Origin: Candidatus Omnitrophota bacterium
Lineage (GTDB): Bacteria > Omnitrophota > Gorgyraeia > Zapsychrales > Zapsychraceae
Reading direction: 5' to 3'
NCBI GenBank assembly: GCA_015233195.1
Contig: JADFYE010000017.1
Span: 1-42,190, forward strand
DNA: 42,190 nt
Made by a program: the position numbers and the translations under genes. The notes beneath the pieces were generated by a model. That model did not search any database, was not told the DNA's origin, and saw only the letters and a list, made by a program, of their open reading frames with translations. Within the stretch, counting starts at the first letter, position 1, and each line of letters opens with the position of its first letter. Shown one piece after another: positions 27,463-33,874 of this stretch.

Positions 27463-28449
27463 CTATTTTTTAAATATGAGAAATTTATTAATTTTTTTAA
27501 CTAATATATGAAATGGAAGCTCGACCACTGAATTATCAGGTCGCACCTTACATAACTGTTCAACCTCTTCAAAATGACGATATTCTAAAGAACGCGTATC
27601 CCCTTTTAATTTTTCATAACTTAACCGTATGATCATCCTTTGCAAAGCTGGATGCTGATTCAATAATTTTCTAATATCGAAACAGAGACTATTACCTTTT
27701 ATATCCGCTATACGTTCAAATATTTTTTTTGCTTCTATTTGAATAAAATCATTATCAACCGTTAAAATATCAGCCAAACTACCTAAAGCTGAAGATACTT
27801 CAGGATTATAAGATTTTTGCAATAATGGTAGTAATTCCAAACGAATTTTATTCCTAAAAAAATCTGTATCAAAATTTGTAAAATCAGTTCTATATTCAGC
27901 CTTTTGCGTTTTTAAAAATACCTCAATATCTTTACGCGAAACTGCCAGAAACGGTCTGATAACATTGCAGCCATATATCTCCCGTTTAGGTAGAATACTT
28001 CTTAGACCATACGATCCGCTTCCTCGAATAATCCGCATTAAAACAGTTTCAGCTAAGTCATCCTTATGATGCGCTAAAGCTAAAGCATCAGCTTTTTGTT
28101 CCTGGTATATCTTTTTAAAAAATTCAAATCTTGCTTCTCTAGCCCGCTCTTCTAAAGAAGCTTTTACTTTAATGCCTTTGGTCTTAGTCCATTTCCCGAC
28201 TACAACTGGAATGTTTAAAGATGCGGCAAAACTCCTCACAAATTTTTCATCAACACTACAAGCCTTGCTCAAATTATGATTAAAATGCGCCAGCATTATC
28301 CGTACGCCAAATTCATATTGAATCTTACGCAGTAATAAAGTCAAGGCCACAGAATCCGCCCCACCGGAAATTCCGACTAATATCAGATCGCCTTTTCTAA
28401 GCAAACCCTTATCTTGAATAAAATTTTTTACAGACAATTCAAAATTCAT
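27463..28449 (-). CDS. tilS: tRNA(Ile)-lysidine synthase
   Basis: 328 residues. TilS converts the wobble C of the tRNA-Ile(CAU) anticodon to lysidine so that it reads AUA. The N-terminal PP-loop motif GISGGADSVAL (about 28-38) binds ATP; AHFNHNL, LALAHHKDDLAETVLMRIIRGSG and RPFLAVSRKDIE are diagnostic. It is of the shorter type with a reduced C-terminal region. It precedes ftsH, as is common across bacteria, but with 125 nt between. Confidence 0.94.
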   Translation of the reverse strand: MNFELSVKNFIQDKGLLRKGDLILVGISGGADSVALTLLLRKIQYEFGVRIMLAHFNHNLSKACSVDEKFVRSFAASLNIPVVVGKWTKTKGIKVKASLEERAREARFEFFKKIYQEQKADALALAHHKDDLAETVLMRIIRGSGSYGLRSILPKREIYGCNVIRPFLAVSRKDIEVFLKTQKAEYRTDFTNFDTDFFRNKIRLELLPLLQKSYNPEVSSALGSLADILTVDNDFIQIEAKKIFERIADIKGNSLCFDIRKLLNQHPALQRMIIRLSYEKLKGDTRSLEYRHFEEVEQLCKVRPDNSVVELPFHILVKKINKFLIFKK

Positions 28450-28486
28450 AGCACTCTAGTAATCTATACTCTATTAATTGTTTGAA

Positions 28487-29026
28487 CTATTGACCCTGCA
28501 GACCACGTTTTTCGCGTTTAGCTTCCTGAGCCGCACCACGAAGCTCTTCATTGAATTTAGTGTTAGGTACCCGCACCTGAAGAAAGGCATAACCGTTACG
28601 AAGGATATCAGCATTAACAAACAAATTATCTTTTATCAAAAAAACATAACCCAAAGTCATTAAATCCTCGTCTTTTTTCTGCGTATCAAATTCAATCCTT
28701 ACATGTTTGCCCTCTAGCATATCGCGTAAATAGTTTATCGCTTGCTCTTCTACAGGCACAACCGCGTCTGCTGGAGGCTCAACCACAAATCCATTAGCGT
28801 CGACTTTTATATCCCGAGTATCCCGCCTGATTGCACGTTCAGGTTTTAAACCAATCAGCTTTATTTTTTCTCCAGTTTCCAACTTAATCATAGTTATATT
28901 GAGAACCCGCTCTACAACTACATCCTGATATTTTGAATAGCCCGGTGACAAAAGATCCGCTTGAACGGATAAACACCAGCAAAAAAAAGTCAAAATAAAT
29001 AATGTGATTTTATAAAAATTTTTCAT
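28487..29026 (-). CDS. Secreted SNase-fold protein, probably catalytically impaired
   Basis: 179 residues with a signal peptide (MKNFYKITLFILTFFCWCLSVQA). The body resembles a staphylococcal-nuclease OB-fold: MIKLETGEKIKLIGLKPERA, EEQAINYLRDMLEGKHVRIEFD, LGYVFLIKDNLFVNADILRNGYAFL, AAQEAKREKRGLQ. The active-site arginines of the family look lost: the first is Lys in KLIGL, and the usual DxxGR of the second is DEDLMTLGYV. The Glu of the PE motif remains. A binding or structural role is therefore more likely than nuclease activity (inference). It ends 37 nt before tilS and starts 8 nt after the small TadE/Flp-like gene. Confidence 0.8.
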   Translation of the reverse strand: MKNFYKITLFILTFFCWCLSVQADLLSPGYSKYQDVVVERVLNITMIKLETGEKIKLIGLKPERAIRRDTRDIKVDANGFVVEPPADAVVPVEEQAINYLRDMLEGKHVRIEFDTQKKDEDLMTLGYVFLIKDNLFVNADILRNGYAFLQVRVPNTKFNEELRGAAQEAKREKRGLQGQ

Positions 29027-29034
29027 AATAATTA

Positions 29035-29214
29035 TTATTTCGGAAAGATCGTATTTGCAGCTCCAGACATCCGGTTCATACCAGATTTCAATGTCTCATT
29101 AATTTCGGATTTCATAACCGATTTTTTAGGATTTAAAAATACAGCCAACACCAAAACCGTCACTGCAAATATCAACAAATATTCGATCGTGCTTTGCGCT
29201 CTTTGATTAAACAT
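29035..29214 (-). CDS. Small TadE/Flp-like pilin peptide, 59 residues
   Basis: 59 residues: short polar head MFNQRAQ, then STIEYLLIFAVTVLVLAVFL as a single hydrophobic helix and a polar tail. The QSTIEY motif is the hallmark of class III signal/TadE-like and Flp-like small pilins (Glu at +5 of the helix). The frame is open further upstream, but GAG 6 nt before ATG 29214 and the pilin-like start there favour the shorter form, which also avoids overlapping the DUF6485 gene. A surface fibre or pseudopilin role is inferred. No tad secretion genes lie in the window. Confidence 0.72.
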   Translation of the reverse strand: MFNQRAQSTIEYLLIFAVTVLVLAVFLNPKKSVMKSEINETLKSGMNRMSGAANTIFPK

Positions 29215-29227
29215 AATATCTCGCTTT

Positions 29228-29428
29228 CTAACTTTTATGATGAGCTTTGATAAAATTCGCGATCGAACGATCATAAGTCTTCTCTGCGTCAGCCGGAAAA
29301 AAACATCCAGGAATCGCTCCTTTTGCCCGATGATATTTCACGCACTCACAGCAAATCCCTTGCTTCTCACAACTAGTATAAGTGCACGTACAACCCTGCA
29401 TATTTTTAGATTTATTAACACAACTCAT
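29228..29428 (-). CDS. DUF6485 family cysteine-rich protein
   Basis: 66 residues with eight cysteines (C3, 13, 15, 20, 26, 27, 29, 42), in the order CTCTYTSCEKQGICCECVKYHR and then PGCFFPADAEKTYDRS, which I recognise as the DUF6485 family of anaerobes. The Cys spacing suggests a metal or Fe-S site; there is no signal peptide, so it should be cytoplasmic. The ATG overlaps the stop of the upstream membrane-protein gene (ATGA). Function unknown. Confidence 0.85.
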   Translation of the reverse strand: MSCVNKSKNMQGCTCTYTSCEKQGICCECVKYHRAKGAIPGCFFPADAEKTYDRSIANFIKAHHKS

Positions 29429-29856
29429 ATAATACTTCCAGGATCTTTCATTTTGTCTATCAATTTATTAATCCGATCTAATAATTCAACAAACAATTTA
29501 TCATTTTTACGTACAGAAATTGGTCTTTTTTTAGAATATTTTATAACATCATCCATTTCCCGAATGATCCTATCAAATCCACCACAAAGATTACTTGAAA
29601 AATTCAAAGCCAATATTGTGATAAGCGCTAAAAATACCCATAAAGAAACAAAGAAAAAAAATGAAGTTTTTTGTACTATTTCAATAACTACCTCCGGTTT
29701 GTTTAAATATGCGGCTTGCAGAATATGTTTTATTGCTCCGGAAAACAATAACGAAAGAACTGCGATTAAAATTAACGAGGGAAAAATGCTTATAAAAAGA
29801 ATCTTCCGTTGATATTTATTTATATGAATTATAGATTGTCTCTGTGCTCGTACCAT
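29425..29856 (-). CDS. Two-TM membrane protein with HAMP-like tail
   Basis: 143 residues: basic N-terminus (VRAQRQSIIHINKYQRK), one hydrophobic helix at about 19-39, a periplasmic loop of roughly 25 residues, a second helix at about 64-88, then a soluble helical tail NLCGGFDRIIREMDDVIKYSKKRPISVRKNDKLFVELLDRINKL resembling a HAMP linker (the final residues are helical and amphipathic). No catalytic domain follows, so it is a stand-alone sensor-like adaptor. It overlaps the DUF6485 gene and lies 13 nt after the pilin-like gene. Function unknown. Confidence 0.72.
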   Translation of the reverse strand: MVRAQRQSIIHINKYQRKILFISIFPSLILIAVLSLLFSGAIKHILQAAYLNKPEVVIEIVQKTSFFFFVSLWVFLALITILALNFSSNLCGGFDRIIREMDDVIKYSKKRPISVRKNDKLFVELLDRINKLIDKMKDPGSII

Positions 29857-29869
29857 CTGCTCCTCCAGG

Positions 29870-30289
29870 TTATTCTACTTTTGCAAAAGCCCCAGTACCT
29901 GAAAATTTGGCTCCTTTTCCATCATAAGTCATTTTTATCATATCCCCTTCCTTACCATTATCAATATACGTCCTCTCAGCAGTAATAACATATGAATCAC
30001 CATTAACTACAAAATAATAACGGAAACGGGCTTTTTCTGGCGGAAGAAAATCGATCTGCAAGTATTTAAATGGGTCATTAGAATCATAACAAGTCTCAAT
30101 ATGACCCCCAAAAGTTCCAAGACATTGTTGGTATAAAAAATGAATCTTATTTATTGCCGCAATAGCTTCATTACTACGGGAGAATTCGATCATTTGGTAA
30201 AATTTAGAACTTGCAGCAACCGCCACTAAACCTGTAGCAATAATGATCAAAAGTAATTCATAAAGACTTAAACCACGATCAGAGCGCAT
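29870..30289 (-). CDS. Type IV prepilin-like protein
   Basis: 139 residues. Leader MRSDRG followed by LSLYELLLIIIATGLVAVAASSKFYQM: cleavage expected after Gly6 with Glu at +5 and a hydrophobic N-terminal helix, as in pilins and pseudopilins. The rest is a small beta-rich domain. A strong GGAGG lies 4 nt before the ATG. It heads the small surface cassette running down to 28487 and is followed 13 nt later by the HAMP-like gene. Confidence 0.78.
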   Translation of the reverse strand: MRSDRGLSLYELLLIIIATGLVAVAASSKFYQMIEFSRSNEAIAAINKIHFLYQQCLGTFGGHIETCYDSNDPFKYLQIDFLPPEKARFRYYFVVNGDSYVITAERTYIDNGKEGDMIKMTYDGKGAKFSGTGAFAKVE

Positions 30290-30366
30290 TAATCCTCCGC
30301 TTTCCTTTCTAAATTACAGCGGTATATTAGCACAAGCACTAATAATTTTCTACCATAGTTATATAT

Positions 30367-31392
30367 TTATCTTTTTACAAATTGAGCCAATATTTTATCT
30401 TTATTCCTCTGAAAAGAAACCGTACTTAATATCATCAACAATCCTATTAAAGCTAACGCTATCGGGAAAAACGGCGAATTTTTGAAAATATCATAAGCTA
30501 AATGTGCTAAATAAGCATAAACACCAATAGCCCCAAATATCAACAATGATTTTCTTTGCCACAAAATACTCATAACCACAAATGCTATATGTACTATAAA
30601 AAATAACAAAGCTGTTCCCTCATGCTCCAACCAAGTCATAGCTGTCGCTCCGCTAAAAATCATAACTCCATATAAAAATAGCCACATACTATAATCTTCT
30701 TTTGTACGGCGGTTAAACAATTTTGCCACTCCTATCATAGTAGCGCCGATAAGAATTGATATCCACTTACGCACTTCCATATATGAATTCCAATCCTGGC
30801 TATGAGACAAGAAAAATTCAGCAAGATCCATAGATAAAAACCACGCAGTATGTCCTATAATCAAAGCCAAAAAAGAAAATCTAACCCAATATAAAACCAA
30901 AGCAGCAACCACTAAAGTAGAAAACTCAATATATATCCAACAAGGTTTAATCAGCATCCAATAAGAATGATAGTCTATGTCTGATCCAACTCCTTTTAAA
31001 GGCCAAATGCCAAACATTTTTTCCAAACAATAAATGACCAAAGGCGTAATTGCAACCGCAGCAGAAATCAACAATCCGCCTGAAATCAAATAATTTAATT
31101 TTTTGCGTAAATACATACCAATTCCAAAACATACTGCTTGAAAAGCTAAGCCTAAAAATAAAATCGTCCCAGTAGATAAATAATTCCATTGAGAGGATAA
31201 GAAATATGTGAAAGCAAAAATTATTATCATCGCTCCAAAATAATAAAACGCCATTATAGAATTGAATCCGCGTTTTTGTTCTTCACCATTTATAGATGGC
31301 GTAGCCTGCAGACCAAGAATTTTATTACTTTGCTCACCAGAAATAATACCCTGGCGCACACTTTCGGCAAGGATTTCTTTGAGGTTATCCAT
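30367..31392 (-). CDS. Multi-pass membrane protein, DUF2157-like
   Basis: 341 residues with an N-terminal soluble helical segment of about 45 residues (VRQGIISGEQSNKILGL), then about 10 hydrophobic helices. The N-terminal segment followed by many TM helices is the DUF2157-like arrangement. No transport or catalytic motif is seen. It stands apart, 77 nt from the pilin-like gene and upstream of an intergenic stretch; a GGAG lies just before the ATG. Function unknown. Confidence 0.75.
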   Translation of the reverse strand: MDNLKEILAESVRQGIISGEQSNKILGLQATPSINGEEQKRGFNSIMAFYYFGAMIIIFAFTYFLSSQWNYLSTGTILFLGLAFQAVCFGIGMYLRKKLNYLISGGLLISAAVAITPLVIYCLEKMFGIWPLKGVGSDIDYHSYWMLIKPCWIYIEFSTLVVAALVLYWVRFSFLALIIGHTAWFLSMDLAEFFLSHSQDWNSYMEVRKWISILIGATMIGVAKLFNRRTKEDYSMWLFLYGVMIFSGATAMTWLEHEGTALLFFIVHIAFVVMSILWQRKSLLIFGAIGVYAYLAHLAYDIFKNSPFFPIALALIGLLMILSTVSFQRNKDKILAQFVKR

Positions 31393-31616
31393 AGCTCCTC
31401 CTATTTTTTAATTTAACATTTTATAAAAACGAGAATATTTTATTATATTTGGAGTTTAACGGTTTCGCTAACAAATTTCTTTCTTTACATTAGAATATAA
31501 ATTTGCTATAACTTTCAAAGTTTTATTGGGCCATTAGCCCTTCGGCATCGCTCAGGACTTCCTAAGTCTTGAACACTGACCGAAAGAAATAAACCATTTA
31601 ATTTGAATAATTATTT
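31393..31616. other. Non-coding stretch upstream of tRNA-Lys
   Basis: No supported gene. It holds the start region of the DUF2157-like gene on the minus strand, AT-rich sequence, and from 31528 to 31586 a tRNA-like start plus a REP-like palindrome described separately. Confidence 0.7.
31528..31586. repeat. REP-like hairpin repeat preceded by a tRNA-Lys 5'-end copy
   Basis: GGGCCATTAGC at 31528-31538 is identical to the first 11 nt of the tRNA-Lys gene 89 bp downstream, then the sequence departs into CCTTCGGCATCGCTCAGGACTT and folds back through AAGTCTTG and CCGAAAG. The CCTTCGGC...CGCTCAGGACT core is the widespread CTGAGCGAAGC-type dispersed repeat. A related copy in inverse orientation lies at 31748-31812. 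Confidence 0.7.
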
Positions 31617-31689
31617 GGGCCATTAGCTCATCCGGTAGAGCATCTGACTCTTAATCAGAGGGTGGCAGGTTCGAGTCCTGCATGGCCCA
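31617..31689 (+). tRNA. tRNA-Lys(CUU)
   Basis: A complete cloverleaf can be drawn: acceptor GGGCCAT (31617-31623) with ATGGCCC (31682-31688), D stem GCTC/GAGC, anticodon stem TCTGA/TCAGA around loop CTCTTAA with anticodon CTT at 31650-31652, a 5-nt variable loop and T arm GCAGG-TTCGAGT-CCTGC. Discriminator base is A31689 and CCA is not encoded. A T-rich run follows at once and may end the transcript. Confidence 0.96.
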
Positions 31690-31747
31690 TTTTTTTATTT
31701 ATCCTAATAAACAATTAATCTCTAAAAAATTCCATTGTACCTGCGAC

Positions 31748-31812
31748 GTCCTGAGTTTTACGAAGGACTAGTCCTGAGCGAAGCCGAAGGCGCAGTCGAA
31801 GGGCATGGCCCA
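31748..31812. repeat. REP-like hairpin repeat ending in a tRNA-Lys 3'-end copy
   Basis: GTCCTGAGTTTTACGAAGGAC / TAGTCCTGAGCGAAGCCGAAGG form the dispersed CTGAGCGAAG repeat, inverse to the copy upstream of the tRNA. It ends with GGGCATGGCCCAT, where GCATGGCCCAT equals the last 10 bases of the tRNA gene plus one flanking base, and the following 13 bases match the tRNA 3' flank at 10 positions. The repeat produces short open frames on both strands that are not genes. Confidence 0.7.
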
Positions 31813-31828
31813 TATTTATATTTGTCGT

Positions 31829-32029
31829 TTAATCTTTCCACACGAACAAAAGTAAGGTTAGAACTGCTCCAACACTGCAGCTTAAAACTAAACCACGAAC
31901 AAAATACGGATAAACCATAAGCACAATTCCAAGCAGCATCGGCTTCCACTCAGCGTTCTTTTTACCATAAATAAACGCACCAAAACCAATAGATCCAAAG
32001 ACCACGCTAGTGATTATTCCTTCAGTCAT
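31829..32029 (-). CDS. Small two-TM membrane protein, 66 residues
   Basis: 66 residues: GIITSVVFGSIGFGAFIYGKK, a short polar loop, then LLGIVLMVYPYFVR and a third hydrophobic stretch GAVLTLLLFV. It resembles a widespread short family often labelled amino acid transport protein, but that label is not supported by experiment that I know of. GGAGG sits 4 nt before the ATG. A region with three palindromes lies directly upstream. Function unknown. Confidence 0.78.
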   Translation of the reverse strand: MTEGIITSVVFGSIGFGAFIYGKKNAEWKPMLLGIVLMVYPYFVRGLVLSCSVGAVLTLLLFVWKD

Positions 32030-32061
32030 GATTCCTCCAAAAACATGAAAACAGCGTCGAT

Positions 32062-32073
32062 AACCCTAGGGTT
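32062..32073. promoter_or_regulatory. 12-bp perfect palindrome AACCCTAGGGTT
   Basis: AACCCTAGGGTT is a perfect inverted repeat located 33-44 bp upstream of the start of the 66-residue membrane protein gene. It may be an operator or just a short hairpin. Confidence 0.35.
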
Positions 32074-32089
32074 TATTTCATAAACAATG

Positions 32090-32103
32090 TGAGCATATGC
32101 TCA
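32090..32103. promoter_or_regulatory. 14-bp perfect palindrome TGAGCATATGCTCA, putative operator
   Basis: TGAGCATATGCTCA is its own reverse complement and lies about 60 bp upstream of the 66-residue membrane protein gene. A second site with the same arms is centred 46 bp away, so a dimeric regulator binding both is plausible. Confidence 0.5.
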
Positions 32104-32135
32104 TTGAAACCATTTGGTTGACTGCTCCATGTTTT

Positions 32136-32149
32136 TGAGCAAATGCTCA
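32136..32149. promoter_or_regulatory. Second TGAGCA-N2-TGCTCA site
   Basis: TGAGCAAATGCTCA keeps both 6-base arms of the palindrome at 32090 but has AA at the centre. It overlaps the stop codon of the receiver-domain gene (32147-32149). Confidence 0.45.
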
Positions 32150-32557
32150 TATAGGTTGATTATTCTTTGAAAAATTAATCAATTTTCGCGCAGCGCTTAA
32201 AAGCTTACGGGTATGCAAGGGTTTTGCAAAAGCCCGGTAAGAGCGACCATCAATTTCCATATTTTCATTGCCTTTATCATTTTCAACCCCAATACAAACT
32301 GTCATAAAAATAATAGGAATATTTTTTGTAGCAGGATCTGCATATAATTTTTTTGCCACCTCCACTCCAGTAAGATCAGGGATCATAACATCTAAAAGAA
32401 TCAGGTCAGGATTTTCAGTTTGAGCGCGCTTGATCCCTCCTACTCCGGTCAATGCCCCAATAACTTCATAGCCGTCAACTCTAAACCATTTTTCTGCCAA
32501 ACGCACCATTCCCGCATCATCATCAATTATTAATATTTTCCGCATTTCTTTTATCAT
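32147..32557 (-). CDS. Stand-alone response-regulator receiver (CheY-like)
   Basis: 136 residues, a single REC domain. The acidic pair D12-D13 (in IIDDD), phosphoacceptor D56 in LLDVMIP, T86 in IPIIFMTVC and K112 in AFAKP are all present, so phosphorylation should be possible. Between strands 4 and 5 there is an extra loop VCIGVENDKGNENMEIDGRSY, longer than usual. No output domain and no histidine kinase are nearby, so the partner is elsewhere. An internal ATG five codons in is an alternative start. Confidence 0.88.
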   Translation of the reverse strand: MIKEMRKILIIDDDAGMVRLAEKWFRVDGYEVIGALTGVGGIKRAQTENPDLILLDVMIPDLTGVEVAKKLYADPATKNIPIIFMTVCIGVENDKGNENMEIDGRSYRAFAKPLHTRKLLSAARKLINFSKNNQPI

Positions 32558-32605
32558 AGGTTATCCCAAAATTTTATTATTGAGTATTCGAGTTTTACCA
32601 CTCTG

Positions 32606-33070
32606 CTATTTTATTCCTTTTAATACATCCCTATATCGATAAAACAAATCTCCTTGAGGTTTTACAAATACACCCATGTATTCAATCTTGCCCTCTCCTC
32701 TGCTTACCACTACCAATAAAGACGAATCACGATTTTCATCAGTTATGACCAAAGGTGGAAAATTTATAAAATAGTAATCATAAGTTTCAGGCATGCCTGA
32801 ATCCTGGTCAGTAAATGGTTTTAACACATCAAATTCAGAACTAAATTCAGACGCTTTAGCATGTTCAGAAGCAGCTACCTCTGCTTCTTTTTGAGCCTGC
32901 TTATCCCCTATTTCTGACTTTAAATAATCATCGCGTAAAGTAACATATGCTTCATGCATATCACCTTTTCGCCACTGATCCGCTTTCAAATAATCATCTC
33001 CCCCATCTTTAATCTGAACACAACCAACCACAGTTAATGATATAAAAACAGACATTATGACTTTCTTCAT
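32606..33070 (-). CDS. Predicted lipoprotein of unknown function
   Basis: 154 residues. MKKVIMSVFISLTVVGC is a lipoprotein signal with the lipobox VVGC (Cys17). The following part is helical and charged (GDKQAQKEAEVAASEHAKASEF), then a beta-rich end with LLVVVSRGEGKIEYMGVFVKPQGDLFYRYRDVL. It would be anchored to a membrane on the periplasmic side. It is divergent from the protease gene, 70 nt apart. I do not recognise a family. Confidence 0.82.
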   Translation of the reverse strand: MKKVIMSVFISLTVVGCVQIKDGGDDYLKADQWRKGDMHEAYVTLRDDYLKSEIGDKQAQKEAEVAASEHAKASEFSSEFDVLKPFTDQDSGMPETYDYYFINFPPLVITDENRDSSLLVVVSRGEGKIEYMGVFVKPQGDLFYRYRDVLKGIK

Positions 33071-33140
33071 AAACCTATCCTTTCTAAAATATACATGCTA
33101 ATATATTTTAACAAATATATTTAATTATTAGACGGAAAAA

Positions 33141-33815
33141 ATGAAAATTTTTCATACCCGAATTTTACAAAATCTCACAGTCGAGCTTTGCGTTTTATCA
33201 GTATTTTTTTTAATAATACATTCAGCGCATGGGCAAGATTCCCTTATATCAGTAGCCTTAAACGCTAAAAAATCGATAGTCCGCGTCCAAGGTCAAGCTC
33301 CAAATTATGAAAGCCAAGGAGCTGGAGCAATCTTATCTGCTGAAGGATTTATTATCACTAATTTCCATATTATAAAAAACTGTGACCAAATCCTGATCAC
33401 ACTTAACAACGATAAAAAATATTATGCCAAACTGGTAGATATACAACCACAAAGCGACCTAGCATTGATCAAAATAGATGCTGGACAACCGCTTACCCCT
33501 TTACATTTAAGCACGCCAAAAAGTTTTAACGCGTCGGATGATGTGGTAAACATTGGTTACTCTGACCTCTTGAATGGAACAATATCCTCCGGACATATTA
33601 TTGGCACAGCAACTTCCATCTCTGATAATAAAGAAATAGCCATGCTGGAAATTTCAATAGAACTACACCAAGGAGATAGTGGCGGTCCTTTATTAGACCG
33701 CAATGGTAATTTAATTGGGATAGTTATTGCCCAAATATCATCTGACCCAACCCGACCAACACTCGCTATCGCTGCAAATAAAATTAAAAAAATTTATGGT
33801 GAATATTCAAAATGA
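33141..33815 (+). CDS. Trypsin-like serine protease without PDZ domain
   Basis: 224 residues. An N-terminal hydrophobic segment (LCVLSVFFLIIHSAHG) acts as signal peptide. The DegP-like protease domain has GAGAILSAEGFIITNFHII (H76), SDLALIKID (D106) and QGDSGGPLLDRNGNLIGIV (S180), so the full His-Asp-Ser triad is intact. Full DegP/HtrA proteins carry one or two PDZ domains, missing here. Activity would be in the periplasm. The oligosaccharyltransferase gene follows 59 nt downstream on the same strand. The start is a weak site, GACGG 6 nt before ATG. Confidence 0.85.
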   Translation: MKIFHTRILQNLTVELCVLSVFFLIIHSAHGQDSLISVALNAKKSIVRVQGQAPNYESQGAGAILSAEGFIITNFHIIKNCDQILITLNNDKKYYAKLVDIQPQSDLALIKIDAGQPLTPLHLSTPKSFNASDDVVNIGYSDLLNGTISSGHIIGTATSISDNKEIAMLEISIELHQGDSGGPLLDRNGNLIGIVIAQISSDPTRPTLAIAANKIKKIYGEYSK

Positions 33816-33874
33816 AGTATAATCCAAGGTAATTAACTTTTTAATTAACCCCCAAAATACCCAATATAAAAATT

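Noticed and set aside
31735-31949. Two short frames on opposite strands with SEAEG-like peptides
   Set aside because: They are produced by the REP-like repeat and have no ribosome site.
33829-33850. AT-rich inverted repeat GGTAATTAA/TTAATTAACC as a terminator between protease and oligosaccharyltransferase genes
   Set aside because: It has a bulge, no G:C core beyond two pairs and no following T run, so a terminator cannot be supported.
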